Source: Bimastos eiseni (taxonomy: Eukaryota > Annelida > Clitellata > Crassiclitellata > Lumbricidae). From it: 64,000 nucleotides of DNA. The notes under the pieces are model-generated. The model made no database searches. It was not told the DNA's origin and saw only the letters and a list, made by a program, of their open reading frames with translations. The stretch spans positions 20,074,247 to 20,138,246 of the forward strand of contig OY365806.1 of the NCBI GenBank assembly GCA_959347315.1. The letters run 5' to 3'. This document shows positions 22,920 to 37,600 of this stretch, in pieces. Position 1 is the first letter of the stretch. Each line of letters starts with the position of its first letter. The position numbers and the translations under genes were made by a program.

Positions 22920-25860
22920 AGAACAGTACTATCGTACGTCTGTGTACACGCTTGCGACACGAACAACGCTCTTCAGGTAGCATAAATCTTCTTCCGTTAG
23001 AAGTTTTGTATGCAGATTGCCAAGATTGGTATGTGTGCATACAATGTATGTATGACATGTATCTATGTGGATATATAGGCTATGTCGATATCGATGTACG
23101 CTATCTGTATTGGATTAAGCGAACGTTTTGCATGTATATCGTAATCAAAATTGAGAGAGTATTTTTTTTACCTTCGATAAAACTCATCTGCCATTCAGAA
23201 TATGTTTAGTATTAAAGCATGCTTTGACTCTTCCTCCTTCATCCCCTTTTTCTCCTCCTTCGTCTCCTTCTCATCCATTCCTCGTCCTTTCTTTTTTTAT
23301 TTGCTGTAGTTGACCTTCGGTTGACCTTCTCTAACTATTCCTGGCGTTTGTCTCCTTACTTCTCTGCTCTTACGATTGACAATCCTTCGTTCCGTGCGCT
23401 TTCCTCGTTCTTCACACTTTGGATAATGTCTTCATCCAGACCGGCAGAAAAGATTAGAGCAAATATGGATGCACTATACACACAGCAATGACAGCACACT
23501 GCCTTCTAACGGAATCATTTCAAAATACCTATTGTATACATTTATAATTAGTACACATAACAATTAAAGGTCAATGAATAGCGCTACAAGTGACCAGCAT
23601 TAAACAGAGACGGGAACAAACAACATCTGTTATACTTCTTATAGCTGCCACTCAAGAAACTACATCAGTGGACAAATAGTTACAACTACTTCTTTAACCA
23701 CCAGTAATATAGTCAACTATTTTCTTAGCTGCATAAATAGTTTAGCCTTAACTATGCCAGTAATATACAGGTAGTTTAAAATGTTCTTAACTGCATAGGC
23801 ACGAACCACAAAGTTTAATATAGCAACCGTATTCAACTCATTTATTTCCATCAAATCACAATCTGCCGCATGAAATGCGCACTATTTGTAGCAATGTTCA
23901 TTTGAACTAAAACGAAAGTTAGCCTAACTATTTCCAATCTAGATCTAGCCTACATCTTAAAAACTCTTGTTCAACAAGGTATCTCGACATCTTACTCCTC
24001 CTTTTAAATGACTCCAATAAAATAATACGAACGTTTACGAATAGTAGCTAGAACAATAAGTATTTAATCGTGTCTGACGACAGACCAGATATCCACACCG
24101 GTCAAAACGCGCCACATATAGCCAACTTGTATCAAATGTTTTCGAAAAGTGGCGAAGACTTGGAGTGGTGGTATATTGGTCGTCAAGAGGACCCGAATGC
24201 TAACGAATGAGGGATCGCTGTTGTTGTTGTCGTCGTCAAAGCAGAGAATAAGCTCAATTACTGTATGGCTCAGCTTTCGGACCGAACTCTTTCGGAGCAA
24301 TTTGTTGCTGGGAGAACATATCTCATCGAGTGTCACTCGAATTTCAGAGTTCTGCGGACGGGAGCGGGGTAAGGGTTGGGGTTGAATCATGTCCACCGGG
24401 GATCATAATGATGTACTGACTTTACAATGGGACGTTCAGAACAGCCGTCTCTGCGTCTTCATGACGTCTCCGACACACAATAGAAAGAAGGACAGTGGGA
24501 AGAATTCTGATCCTTGGCATGCACTACTATAATGCAATCACAATTGATATATATATAATTATCATCACCTACGCCAAAATTCACGACGCGTCATCATCAT
24601 TGTCATCGTCAAAGCCATCATCATCATCGTCATCGTCGTTGTCGTCATCGTCATCGTCACCGTCATACTCGTCCTCCTTGAAAATATCAGAAATTTCATT
24701 GTCTCGTGGTTGGCCCGTCGTGATCACTATCGTTATCTTTATCGTAATCACGATCTTCTTCCTCCTCCTCTCATTCTCCTCTTCCTCCTACTCATCATCA
24801 TTTCAGATATCCCAGGCCTCTCAGCCTCCCTAGGCAGCCGCACCAGCAGCAGCAAGCACTGAACAGAAGTTTCCATTCCCAGTCAGCTACAACATCCACT
24901 CAACGCCGCCTGTGATGAGTATACAACTCGTGCTGCTGCAGTGGACAACGATCTGCATTCGGTCGTCTGCTACTCACTGGACAGTTCATGTTGGCTGGAG
25001 AACAATCATGAGCGACGCCCCAAGTGCTCGTTAAGCGTCTGCACGTCGTCGACATTTTATATGATAGTTCTATCGGGAATTTATATGCCTACTTACTCAC
25101 CTACATATAGCACAGACATATATCTCGTTCTGCTGCTGTAGACTTTATAGTTTACAGCTAAATCTAGTCACGCGAATTATGAGCAATTTATTTCTAAGGG
25201 TCCGTCCGATGAGTCGAGTGCAGTGGTCGCCAACTGCTCTGTTCTGTCATTCACAGACTGAAAATATCTCTGGCTCTTTACTAAGTTCACTGTTTATTTG
25301 CCCTGTATCTGAGATGCCTGTATGTATAATTATAATTGCCGTTTAACGACACTGCACCGTGACAAATATGGTTAACGTCACCTTCTCTTTTATCCAGGCT
25401 CGAGACTGGCACCACCAGAGTCCGTGTACTGATATTAGTTTTATCTGTTAGCTTGCATATCACACAGGACATTTTCAAAATGCCATTTAAAACAACTCTA
25501 AGCGCCTGAGATGTTTAACCAGCATTTAACCGCGCCGTTTATGGAAGTATGTAAAAGTATGCATGCATCTAATCATCTATATAGATACTTTCATGAATTG
25601 ATCAGTGAATATGTCGTCTTAATCAATCATAGTTTTATGTAGCTCCTTGCATTGTATGATTTGCTCTCATCGTGTAGGCCTACTCTCGACAGTGACGTCA
25701 CTGCTAGAGTCGCCTTTATAGATACAGCACACTGTACAACGCCTATAGACTTACAGAATGGTTCGGAAGATGTTGCCAAATATTAAGAGCTGGATATGAC
25801 CAATTTCCCTGCATTCTCGCCAGTGTTTTTAGCATTTCATATTTAGCGGTCAAGCATTAG
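22920..25860. other. Intron 1 sequence without recognised genes
   Basis: It includes a run of TAGTTAACTA-like words at 23660-23790 and a TCATCG-rich stretch at 24590-24670. No exon supported. Confidence 0.35.
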
Positions 25861-25934
25861 GCTTGACACAGGACAAACGAAGAGGTATTTCAGATGACAG
25901 GAGAGAAAAGATCAATGATGAAGACAATAAGAGA

Positions 25935-26208
25935 ACGACAAAGGATATGAAAGTGGACACATTCTAAGAGGCGACTCCCTACTGAGAAGCATCATCGAGG
26001 GAAAAATGAAGGGAAAGAAAACAAGAGGAAGACCGAGACAAATGATTGTGGACTGGATGGTGGAAGGGGGTGACTACGAGAAGATGACAGATGAGGCCCA
26101 GAACAGAGACAAGTGGCGAAATTGGACATACGAACCTGCCAAAACGGCAGAAAACAAAAGAAAAAGATATTATGTAACACTTCAAAATTTGTTCACAAAG
26201 TCATCTTA
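25935..26208 (+). pseudogene. LINE 3' end, C-terminal tail (type C)
   Basis: The plus-strand reading is GHILRGDSLLRSIIEGKMKG, then KKTRGRPRQMIVDWMVEGGD, then EAQNRDKWRNWTYEPAKTAE and a stop at 26208. The 'GHILRGDSLL-SIIEGK--GKR-RGRPR---DW' and 'A-NR-KWR' blocks are typical of LINE C-termini. A 5' truncation removes everything earlier. Confidence 0.75.
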
Positions 26209-26759
26209 ATAAAATTCATCCTATGCAGTTCCATCTTGAAACGTATCAGTTTCACCAATTTTAAATTTAAGTTTGTTGTGAAGCCAGAGTGGCCAGAATT
26301 TAATTAAATTAATTTGACGAATTCTTCGAACGTTACGTCATATCACAACGTATACTTTACTCCATGGTTACCTGATCGTAATTCCTAAGCTTAACGGAGT
26401 TCTCTTGAAATGCGAAGCTGACAGGAAGAGAAACGGACAAACGGGGTAAGACAGACATACAGAGGCAGATACGGAAGGTGACATACGTTAAGCAGAAAGT
26501 CTGAGATAAGGATATAATATTATTCTTATAACAGGGACAGAAACAGACGCGAGACGAGACAAGCAACGAACACCAGGCGAAGATGAGACAGGTACATACG
26601 TCGAGCAGTGACATATTGACCCTGCCAGACAGACAGACAGACAGACAGACAAAGGGAGAGACACAGACCGAAGAAGACAAAGACATCATACTAGTGAGAC
26701 GTTCTCATCTGTGCGGCCGACACCTCTGCTTCGCTTAAGAACGATTCATCGTCTGTCAT

Positions 26760-26816
26760 TATATATATATATATATATATTATATACATACATGTATATC
26801 ATTTATGTATGATGGC

Positions 26817-26851
<35 letters not shown>
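26760..26851. repeat. AT microsatellites
   Basis: Two AT runs at 26760-26780 and 26819-26851. Confidence 0.9.
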
Positions 26852-26855
<4 letters not shown>

Positions 26856-26929
26856 CCCCTTCGATGATCGCAGAATATTGATTACCCATAAATATGTCAT
26901 TAACTGTAAGGCGAAACACAGCGTCTCCT

Positions 26930-27360
26930 ATCCGACACCTTCCTTTCGCTTCCACCTCCATTACTTCCACCTCCATTATTTCCTCCTCGTCTTCCTCTTC
27001 CTTCTATGCGCACTTTTCTTGGTATCTGCTGCATTCTCCACTTTCTGCTCTTCCTCAATAGATTCGTCCTACTCACTAATCTTCCCTTTCCACCTCCTCA
27101 CTTGCTCTTCCTCCTCCTCCTCCGGCCTTCCCATCCTCTTCCTACTCATCCAGCATCAACTCCTCCCCTATTTCTTCTTCTACTCCTTCTCTTCCTCCTG
27201 CCTTTCTATTCCTCTTTCTCTGCATCCAACCTTAGATCCTTCTCCGATTGATTTCCATCCTCCTTCTCTTCCTCCTCCTTCTCTTATTCCTCCTCCTTCT
27301 CCTATTCCTCCTCCTTCTCCTATTCCTCCTCCTTCTCCTATTCCTCCTCCTATTCTTCCC
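26930..27360. repeat. Polypyrimidine stretch with 18-bp tandem repeat
   Basis: A CT-rich stretch ending in tandem copies of CCTCCTCCTTCTCCTATT (about 27262-27357). The unit length is a multiple of 3, so Leu-rich and Pro/Ser-rich ORFs pass through. Confidence 0.85.
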
Positions 27361-27499
27361 TGCTGTTGAGACACCGTTTGTGCAGCAGCCAGAGCAAGAA
27401 CACTCCACAAGAGTGCGTTTTACATGGAGATGTCATAATCAAGAGGCGCTGAATTATGGTCCCACATTCGCCGTTGTAGTTCCAGCGACCGACGGCGGC

Positions 27500-30105
27500 G
27501 GCGCCAGTTAAAGCGCATCACGTGGTCAGCTGTATTCCTAGCTATGTCTCTCTGTCTTCTTGACACCTACCCTCTGTCTCAGGATACGGGCCATTGCAGT
27601 GAAGATGAGCACGCAACAATGAAGACGTGATGCGATGTTATGGCGCCAAATACCGCCTCACTTAATCGGCATCTCCACGACCAAACCGATTTAGCAATTT
27701 AGAGCTAACGACGCCTTTCATTAAGTTCATTAAAATGGACGAAACATACGCACGCACTTAACATACGCGCTCACATAACAATACGCAAGAGGTATACGCA
27801 TGTATACGCATGCAAACATACAATTATGTATAAAGAAACTGATGGAATGCATATGGCTCACGTCTGGAGCATTATCAAATTTCAGACGCAAGTTGCATAC
27901 ATGTATATACGGATAAACATGCGTAGACATGTGTCTGATCTACGTGTATATATACTTGTGTACGCATATATGTGTATATGTATGTATATATATGTATATA
28001 TACATGTGTACGCATACATGCCTATACTGTGTTGGCCAATACGTATACATGTTCATACGTAGGCCTATATGTACATATATTCAATTCGGACATATCAACA
28101 TACATTCAAACAAACAATCCAGCTTGTATTTATTCAAACCAACATACAATACATATATATATATGCGCACATGTATATACCGCGAAAACCTAACCTCTAG
28201 TGCATGCGCTGTTATGCCTGACTTATTAAAATGATGTTCAAATTGATGAATCTAAATTTGCTATTTCTTTGTCAAATGGCTATCTGTTGAAACAGATCCT
28301 GCACATGTATTTCATGAGTGCTAGGCCTAATTGTTGTTCTGCGTATTTAGATTTGCTCCTGAAATGATCGGAAGTTGGCGGCGCTCTCCATGGGTTACTA
28401 TTTCTAGATAGTTTAAAACAGACAATTGATCATCCTCGCCTTCATTTGTTACGCTTGTCTGATAAATAAATCGCAGGCCAGATGGTTGCTGAAACAAATT
28501 CAAGGCTCTCTCTAAACGTTGCCAAGATTATTTTGTTCCTCGCTGTGAATTTCTCAGAAATACATTGGCGATTAATTGTTCAGGATCATATCTGACTTTA
28601 AAACTCATTTCTAGAATGTTAAACATGTTAGATAAATCTAATTATGAGTAGTAAGCGCAGTCGCTTGGATAGCCTTTGCATTTCTTTTGGTAAACGACAA
28701 GGACTGTACGATATTCGACGTCTGAATTGAATCGTCTTCGAACCCAACAATGGATTCTGAACAAAGGAGGTGCATATGATCTCGATTTTCAGCTCCGCTT
28801 AACCTGAATAAGTTAACCACTTCCAAGCATCGCTCAATTTATCCCAAACCACCAATGCATACATATACTCTGTGTGTAGCAGTTCCTTTCTCGTTCTCGT
28901 CCGTCGTCTCAACAGCCAGCGTATAGGCCTACGCGTACGAAGAAGGATTTATATATAACGACGTCCTTTCAATTTAGTTCTCATCGCTTATACTTCTGTC
29001 AGAACACCACGCATCCCATCGCCTCCGTTATTCTGCTTCCCTCCCTCCTCAGTTCCTCCATCTCTCCCTCCATCGGTCCGCTTCTCCCTCACTCCCTCCT
29101 CCTCTTCCTACTCGTCCTCCTGCTCTGAGCAGATCCTTCTTGGCGACTTTATGACGTCCATAGAAAATTATCTCTTGCGATTACGCCGCCATCTTTGGTC
29201 TCTGACTGTAATCTCAGATGTTTTATGGTCGACTGAGACCCGCAGAAAAGCCGAATATCCATCAAAGACAAGACGTCGTCGTTTAGATGGCGTCTTCTCC
29301 CCCTCTCTCTCTCAGTCTCTGTCTTTCTGTCAATCTCTTTGTCTCTCTCTCACCCTCTCTCTCTCTCTCTTCCTTTCCCCTCTCTTTCTCGTCCTCCCTT
29401 CCTTGCAGAGGCGCCTCCTCGTGTGCTCGTCATCCGTTTAACCACTTAGCAGCCAGTCCAGTCTCCTTATTAGATTATAAGCCAGCGCATCTATGACATC
29501 TGGCCATTCGGCCATTGTTCGATTGGCCAATGCGCTGTTACAGGTTCGGTTCTCGTGAGGCGCATATAGAAATCCCGGATCGTCATTGTCTGCGTTGGGT
29601 CCATGAAAGCGATCGTCCTCAGAGGAAGCGATCCATTATAACACGGAAACAGCCACTGAAATGCGAAGCCGACAAATTTCCTCCAAGTCAAACGATTCAT
29701 CACATCAGATGTCTATCATGTCTTACTCAGGTTGCATCAAATACGATCACAATCTACACGAAATCAAATCAAAACGCAGAGGAGGAAGAAGAGCAGTTAG
29801 AAGCAGCCAAGATTAGGACCAGATTAAGATCCACAAAATCCATCTATTCTGTGTATCAACATCAAGCAGCTTCCCTCCTATTACAATAGTCATCTGTGGG
29901 TGAATAATACTCGGCGCTGGTTGTTTATTGACACGTCAGTCACAGTATGAAGGGTTCGATAATAGGCGCGGTTTTTGTTCCGTCATGTAAGGAAAGATTG
30001 TTTATATTGCAATATATGCCATTCAGAACAGTCATATGTTCAACCAATTCGTTGTCTTAAATCACTAATTTGAACCTCATGACTTTGAATAAATTACGTT
30101 GCCAT
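27500..30105. other. Intron 1 sequence without recognised genes
   Basis: It contains CT-rich stretches (29030-29130, 29300-29400) and TAGGCCTA palindromes at 28062, 28321 and 28925. No exon supported. Confidence 0.35.
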
Positions 30106-30112
30106 TACGAGA

Positions 30113-30402
30113 ATTTAATGATCTCACGTATGAGCTACGAAGATCGGCTGAATAAGTTTGGATAACAAAATTGGAGATCAGGAGAAGCAGAGGAGACATG
30201 GTTGAAGCCTACAAGATCTTACTGGAAAGGAGGCGGGGCGGTCGTAGAGGTTATTTTCAATTTGCACCATAAAGGTAACTCGGGACACAGGTATAAATTG
30301 TTTAAGAAACCAAAAGATTTGTGGAACGATTTGAATGTTAGTACTGTCTCAGTGGACACTATCACAGCTTTTAAGAGGACGCTTGGAAAATTGGGCTATT
30401 AA
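30113..30402 (+). pseudogene. LINE 3' end, C-terminal tail (type D)
   Basis: The plus strand encodes SYEDRLNKFG (with one stop-like break), then AYKILL-like sequence, then GHRYKLFKKPKDLWNDLNVS and TVSVDTITAFKRTLGKLGY before a stop at 30402. The 'YE-RL--LG', 'RGH--KLFKK', 'WN-LP--VV-A-T---FK--LD' order matches the end of a common LINE RT. It is broken by frameshifts. Confidence 0.7.
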
Positions 30403-30469
30403 ACATATCCAGGACAAATTACAGTGGTTTTAACGCTCTTCTTCTGAATCACTTTAAACCCCTGTTACG

Positions 30470-30592
30470 CTATGTTATGTTACGTTACTTTACGTTACGC
30501 TACGCTACGCTATGTTATGTTATGTTATGCTATGTTACGTTACGTTTTGTCATGCTATGTTATATTATGTTATGTTATGTTATGCATGCTAC
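30470..30592. repeat. Pentanucleotide TTACG/TTATG array
   Basis: Tandem GTTAC/GTTAT/GCTAT units, about 120 bp. Confidence 0.85.
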
Positions 30593-30599
30593 AAAACGT

Positions 30600-32350
30600 A
30601 AGAAACTGCGATTTTAAAATTTAGCAGACCCAACTCAACGGAAGAAAATTACTTCAACAGCCAACACAAACACTTATATAGCGCCTATGAGAAGTCTTTC
30701 AAAATCGTTGTTGACCATGGTTTTCTAGAAAGTAGTAATTTAGGTCATGCGGAGTCGTCAAAACTGTGTCAACTGAATTGACACCGAGAGGATCCACCAG
30801 TTGGCGCCACAAGCGAAGTCAAATGTCAGCAGCCGTTGTCGTTCGGTTCACCAACTGATGCACCAGATCATCGCTTCCTAATACTTCCGCTAAGGTGCGC
30901 TCGCCTGCACCCGGTCATCCTTTCACAACGGCGTGTCAAAGCAAAATATTTATCTGCCTACATATGCGTAGGTGAGTGTAGGTGCGTGTGTGTGGGCGTG
31001 TGTGTTTGTGTGTTAGTGCGTGCGTGTGTGCGTGTGTCCAACATTCAATCGGCGTTCTGTAAACACGACGCGTGGCCCTTGTTGTTTCGACATCGATACG
31101 TTGCTAACAGTCACTGCCTCATTTTCTCGCACTTCAAAGCCCCGCGCCGCCACGACGGACGGCAGATCAAAGCGCCGATTTCAAGACAGAGACCGTGCCA
31201 GAATATAATAGAACGTTTACCGGCGACGATAAAAATCATAAATCGAAGAGAACGCAGAGCAAAACTAGTCGAAGCAAACGGCTTTTAGTTCTTCTACAGC
31301 GCATAATATCCGACAGATATGCATACCGATCCACAGTGCGATATTGACACACATAATATACAGATACATGTGGGCCAAGGTTGGCTTCAAGTATACCGCA
31401 ATATGTATCTGTACAGTGGCCATATATACATGTATATATATGCATATATATATATATAATACATATGTAATCCCAAAATATCTGAGTGCAGACATGCACC
31501 CCGCACGTATGCATCAATGCATATAAAGAATGCATATAAATGTGTTATGTGTGTAAGCATGTGTATATGACTGATTGCATTGTTAAAGACACTTTACCTA
31601 GCGTCCTTTGTAACGCTGCAAGACGTCGCAGTGTGCCTTAAAAGCGCCCTTAATGGACCTCAGAGAGCACATAGGTGAGCTGCTCTGAAAGCGAGGTCTA
31701 AACGTCAAGAGCTGAGTCAGTATAAGACGTCGTCTGCGCTATTAAGTGGGCGATATTAGAGCGATTGACGCCAGAGACAATGTGACGTAAAATGTAACCA
31801 ATGAAAAGAGAAAATCTGTTTGTGATGAGGTGTCGATGACGAGCGATTCGTCCGTTAGTCCGTTCGTCCTAATTGAGCGAGATCGTTTATCGATGGAAGG
31901 GAAAAGGCGACCATTGAACCGGAAGCCCTGCAGCGTCATACCGTATTTCCGGAAGAGAAACGCACGTGTAACACCTCCATTTTGTACGTTGAGACGGACA
32001 TCGATAGCAGTTGCCTGAGTCATTGTAAGCATGTCAAGAGCACGTCCGAGCACACGACGAACCACCGATAAATGCACGTGTTTCAACTGCATGTTGTTCT
32101 ATATCGACGCCAAATCACAACGGAAAGAACGGAAAGAAATTCTCATACGACGGATATCGATGTATTTAAATACATCACCCGATGAACCATCTTAACTTTA
32201 TATATACAGATCTAACATATATTGAACAAAGAGTTAGAAGTAGGAGCGTACAGTTACTAAAGTACAACTGTAAGACTAATGTAATCACGCAATGTCGTTG
32301 CTGACTGATAGTATTCGACTGTCATTTGTTAATTTACGACAGTTTTATAT
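30600..32350. other. Intron 1 sequence, partly CpG-rich
   Basis: CpG-rich patches lie at 31050-31200 and 31720-32060. A 116-codon minus-strand ORF (31742-32092) has no recognised motif and overlaps a plus-strand ORF. Left unassigned. Confidence 0.3.
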
Positions 32351-32404
32351 GATTTAAATTGCGCATATTATTTGCCGATAACAGACGAAACATCGAATTG
32401 ACCG

Positions 32405-33250
32405 ACAAGGAGGAGGACGAGGAGGAGGAGGACGAGGACGAGGACGAGAAGAGGATGAGAACGACGATGACTATAAGGATGATGATGATGATAATGATGA
32501 TGATGCCGATTCAAATTTTGCATAATGAAAGCCATAAAACGGCTTAATTAGGCTTAGTTTCGTGCAGAGCCTCTCTGCTTGTAATAATTCCATTTTGAAA
32601 ATATTCTACGGATTCACAGAGGGGATACCCAGTACAATTACCCGTTATTTGGCTTTCCCCCTTTCAATGGCACATTGTTTCCATTCTTCTCCTCCTCCTC
32701 CTTGACCACGCTCGCTCCTTCCTCCCTTCCTCCTCCGTCTCCGCGCTTCCTCTTGCCTTTCCTCCTCCTCATCCACCTCGCCATCCGTCTTTTTCCAGGA
32801 TCCATAACCGCGACAGGAACGATCAATAAACGAAGGAAAAGGTGAGATGTGTTATCCATTTAGAGACAACCGTTAAGTCCGGCGCCTGCAGTCCGCCTCT
32901 CTCCCGGTTTCTAATGAACCCTTCCGTCTCTAACTAAGCCGTAGACTGCTTAATAATAGAATAGGACCAGCGTTTAAGCCAAGCGCACAGCACCAGCACC
33001 GCCAGCCACACCACCGCCACACCCACTACCACCACCACCGCAACCACCACCACCACCACCAGCAGCGCAGCGTCCAACGTGCACGGTCACCATCGTCATC
33101 TCTCCATCGCACGACCTGTTCAGTTCAACGGCGGTTACGACGCCGAAAAATGGCTGAGCTTACGTATGCATATATATATAATATATATATATATATAATA
33201 TATATATATATATAATATATATATATATTATATATATAATATATATATAC
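32405..33250. repeat. Simple-sequence cluster
   Basis: GAG/GAC (32405-32460), GAT (32475-32505), CTC/CCT-rich (32685-32775), CAC/ACC (33000-33062) and TA (33170-33250). Confidence 0.85.
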
Positions 33251-33414
33251 GTACATACACACATACATATATGTTTATACATGGGTATCATTATGTAAAC
33301 ACTGTGCATAGTTGTATAATAGCCTTCTGGATAGTTCGTGTGTTCATGAATTATGAAACGAACCTTCGCCATGTCTTTCCAGCGCAGAAACTCTTCAAAA
33401 CTGCGCATTTAGAC

Positions 33415-33655
33415 AAACAGAGAGACACACAGAGAGGCAGACAGAGAGACAGGCAGAGAGACAGACTGATACACTCAGACAGAGACTGACTAAGGGATAG
33501 GCAAAGGAACTGACAGAGACATAGAAGGAGGGACAGAGCGATAGAGAGAGACAGACGAACAGAGAGAGACCGAGAGAGAGAGAGAGAGAGAAAGAGGGAG
33601 AGAGAGAGGAAGAGAGAGAGAGGAAGAGAAAGACAGACAGACAGAGCGAGACAGA
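33415..33655. repeat. GACAGAGA-rich purine array
   Basis: Irregular repeats of GACAGAGA/GAGAGA, with a similar CT-rich array on the same strand at 34110-34205. Confidence 0.85.
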
Positions 33656-34110
33656 AAGACATCGTTGAAGATGAATTTGAAGCGAGAACAGAGCCGTCGA
33701 TTCATCTCCTCTAAGAACCTTTAATGAGTCTGTGACTTGTTTCCGGCGCCAAATTGACGACCAATGACGCTGAACGAACGAAAGAGCGCCAACGAAGGGT
33801 GCACGCACGCTCCACATGGCCTGCACAACCCATCAGCTACCGCCCAGACTCCTAACGAAAGAATAGTCGAATCATCGCAGTTGGTCTCTGCAAGTTGCTA
33901 TTTTGGTACTAGTGTAAAATTACGGGTAACTACAGCGATGTAGTCGATAACTACACGTATGGGTCTACTATGTTTATATAGACGCACCAGAATTAGACCG
34001 TATAGACACCATGGCGCATCAGCCCCCATGTGGCTCATTTCTGGACCTATTGTCATCAAGATTATCTTTTTCCGTCTATTGTGCCCTAGTCTCTCCTTTG
34101 CCTCCTCTCT

Positions 34111-34173
<63 letters not shown>

Positions 34174-34249
34174 TTCTCATCCTCTGTCTGTTTGTCTGTC
34201 TCTCTCTGTCGATGTTTTTTCTATTCTAGTTTTTCGCAGTGTATTTTGC

Positions 34250-37200
34250 TGATAATGCACACTCTATAGCCTCATCTTTATTTCAATTCGCTTTGCTCCA
34301 GTCTGTGTCGTTTGGATTTCGCAGGCTATACCTCTCTTGCGTCAACATAATTATTTAAATTCAGTCACCTAATTGTATCATTCGAGTCCGTCTCTTTTCA
34401 CTATCAGTCTGTTTCTACTTTACTCTGGCTTCGTTTTACTTTTATTATCTTGATCTCTTTACGGAGTTATTCTGCCCCAGAATCTTTGGCTGTAACCTGT
34501 TTATGTAGCGCTAATTTTAGTCTAATTTGCACCGACCTCTTTTAGTATCAACCTATCTTTCGATTCTTGTTGCAAAGTCTCTCTCTCTATCTTTCTCTTT
34601 CTATCTATATGTCTCAATCTCTGTCTTTCTCTTTCTCCTGCTTCAATTAATCTAATTTCGGCAACATTTGTTTTGTCATTTTCTTTTTTATTCGGTTCCT
34701 ATTTATATTTCAGTAGATATCTCTTGCTTCTGTTTATCAATTGATTTAATCTCACTTGTTTGTCTTTGCATTTCTTTTGGTCCATGTAATATATATATAC
34801 AAATATATTTATGTAAATATATATTTATATATGTATATATATTTTTATATAAAGGTAGTTTTGTTATCCCTTGATCTAATTTCCTTTTTGTTCGTATTCC
34901 TTTTCTTTTAGTTCGCTGAATTAATGTTGCCTCAGACGATGCTATCTTATAATGTTACGTAATTACAATTACGAGAGTTGCTTCAGGATTCGTATCATCT
35001 GCATTTTCCCATTGTCTCTTTATTGTCCGATCTCTGTGTTCTCGCTCTACCTGTTTGTATTTCTCTGTCTGGCTACCTCTGGTAGTTGTCATTGTCTTCG
35101 TCTGTGTAGTCAGCCATGGCCTGCAGGCGACTGTCTCGATGATGCATATCGCAGGGGTCTTTGTAGGCGTTTCAGCTGAATGAATGTCGCAATGTATGCG
35201 ACGGAGAACGAACTATCCGCGTCTCTCTCTCATTAACCTACTGACAACCAATTTTCACCCTTCGTTGAAAACAATTGACCGTGACTCGTATTCGTTGGCA
35301 TGACGCCAGATATGGCTTGCTTTTTAATCGACAGCGACCTTATGGTCAACTATTGCGCTACATATGTCACGTGTGCATTACATTACAGATATTCTTGTCC
35401 AAGATCAGATTCACACTAGCACGTCTACTAAGAGCATGTTCCGACCCAGATGCAAAAACCGAAAGAAGAAAATGACAAAAATGAGAATTAAAAATGACAG
35501 ACATACTTGAATTTTGGACGCTTGCCAAGGAAACGGAATAGATATCTGAATACAGGAGAAAGAACAATACAGGTTTTAATTCGGACTCATCGTCAGTTCG
35601 CGGCTGCATGGAGCGTAAAAATTCCCCAAATTATATTTGTTAATTTTGTCACAATACTATTCACATTATGATTGAACTTTTAACAAAACTGATCTGATGA
35701 TTCTGCCAAAGTATTACAAATTCTAGACTCTTTCAGTTTTTAGTTTGCAGAGTAAAAACACCTTTGCCACGGCAGTAAAACTTGCAATGATTTTAATTGC
35801 TGAATTTATTGTTAATTACGTGTAACGTAAGAGTTGTCTTTTTAAATGTGGCACAATAAAAGTGATTAGTTTAGAATGAATTTACTTATAAGATTATTTT
35901 GTTCCATCATAACTTTAATTCATTGGCTGCAGATGCGCCACTGTCACAATAGACCTATTTGTTAAGTTACATTGCATGCTATACAAGGAATAAAATAACC
36001 CCTTTTGAACGTAAAACTGTTTGTGGAGCAAACTGAACCAAGTCTATTAGGTAAAGTTTTGATGGCTTTGTCATGCGTAGGCCTATGTAGTCCGAAGTAG
36101 GTTCCTGTATGTGTAGAAGGCTGGTACACAAGCTAAAATTGACATTTGCAAAATATAGTATATATATAATGCATTGCAATTATTTCAAGAAATAAGCGGT
36201 AATAGGCTAACACACAGGATAAAACTCATTTAATCAACTGCTATCTAGAAGCAGAAAAACAGAAAGCATAAGTGAAAGGGCAGCCCTACCTACTCAGGGC
36301 AATTATATAATTGCGAGAACTAATCATGAACCTATACATAATATGTCATGTATATAATCATACAAAATTATAAGAGGAGATTGCCTTTTAAGCTGACAAT
36401 AATGCGCATCAAAAACAGAGGTCTGCATAAAAACGACAGTATCCGTTGTTGCACACGTTCTTCTTTGATCGAAATATTACGAGCAGTACATGTACAATAT
36501 AAACATATGCAATGTTGGAGATTAAGAATGTTTTTTGTTTGTGATCACAAATCGAGGTTTAAGTTGAGAATAAGCACATCAAATGCATCATATAACATAT
36601 CTATACGTCTGCACATGCTTTAAGTTTATCGATGGTAAAACTATCTGTTGTGACTAAGTCTTGCAATTCGAAGTGATGTCTGTAGTATTAAGCAAAGCAG
36701 GAACTGACGGCTGTCTGGACACAAATTCAATTCGATTCAACAATGTCATAAACGAAAGCTGCCAGAATTCCAATTCAAGAAGACGGGAGAGAAAGGAAGC
36801 ATGCTAGGAAGTAATATCTTTAGATGATACAACTTAGACAAATGACATCATTTTGGATGTTGCTGCTGCTGCTGCAGCTGATCATCCATATTTTCCAGAT
36901 GAAGTGGGACAACTAGATCCCTTCCGCTGCTTTCTGTCTAATGCACACAGGCGATAGGTCACATTGTATAACGACTCCGTTGCATTAAACGATTTTCTCT
37001 ACAGCTTCCAGCTCTGTTTCAACCAATCTGTTCATACAAGCCTGTCTAGGCCTGGACGTACACTGAACTGCAAAAAGTATATATATATTATTTGTATATA
37101 TATAGGTAAGTAGATATACAATGTAGGTCAACGCAGAGAGCTGCGAGTGGGTTTTATATTATGCACAGTGATGCGCTGTCGATCAGTGTAAACGTTGAAC

Positions 37201-37600
37201 GGGAGTTCACAGTTCAGACCCGTGAGATCCAAAAAAGAAGCATCACCTGCGATCTTTTGCAACACTCGATCACCTTTTAGGCCCACAGAATCACAGATGC
37301 GCAGAACGCATTCACATGCAGATAAAGAAGAGCCCTAATCCGTAAGGTTGATTCCAGTAAAATGCGACAAGCTTGAGTGCACTTCCAATGACCTCCATCT
37401 AACCTTTGACCGCGACTCTGTTGTGAGAAGCGAGTGGACGTCGTCACCCGAACATCAAACAGACGACAATACAGACATTAAAAGCCACTGCAGCAGCAGC
37501 AGCATCGTCAGATGATAGAAAACATCTGAGCCACCATCGTCATCAGACGAACGCCATGACACCCGCTCGACCGACCGAACGACGCCAACTAAACGTCAAT
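34250..37600. other. Intron 1 unique AT-rich sequence
   Basis: No gene, tRNA or complete element recognised. AT runs at 34790-34850 and 37080-37110. Confidence 0.4.

Noticed and set aside
26809..27511. Leu/Ser/Pro-rich ORFs with apparent membrane segments
   Set aside because: They arise from a polypyrimidine stretch and an 18-bp repeat whose length is a multiple of three.
31742..32092. 116-codon minus-strand ORF as a gene
   Set aside because: No recognised motif, an opposite-strand ORF overlaps it, and local CpG richness lowers stop frequency. Left unassigned.
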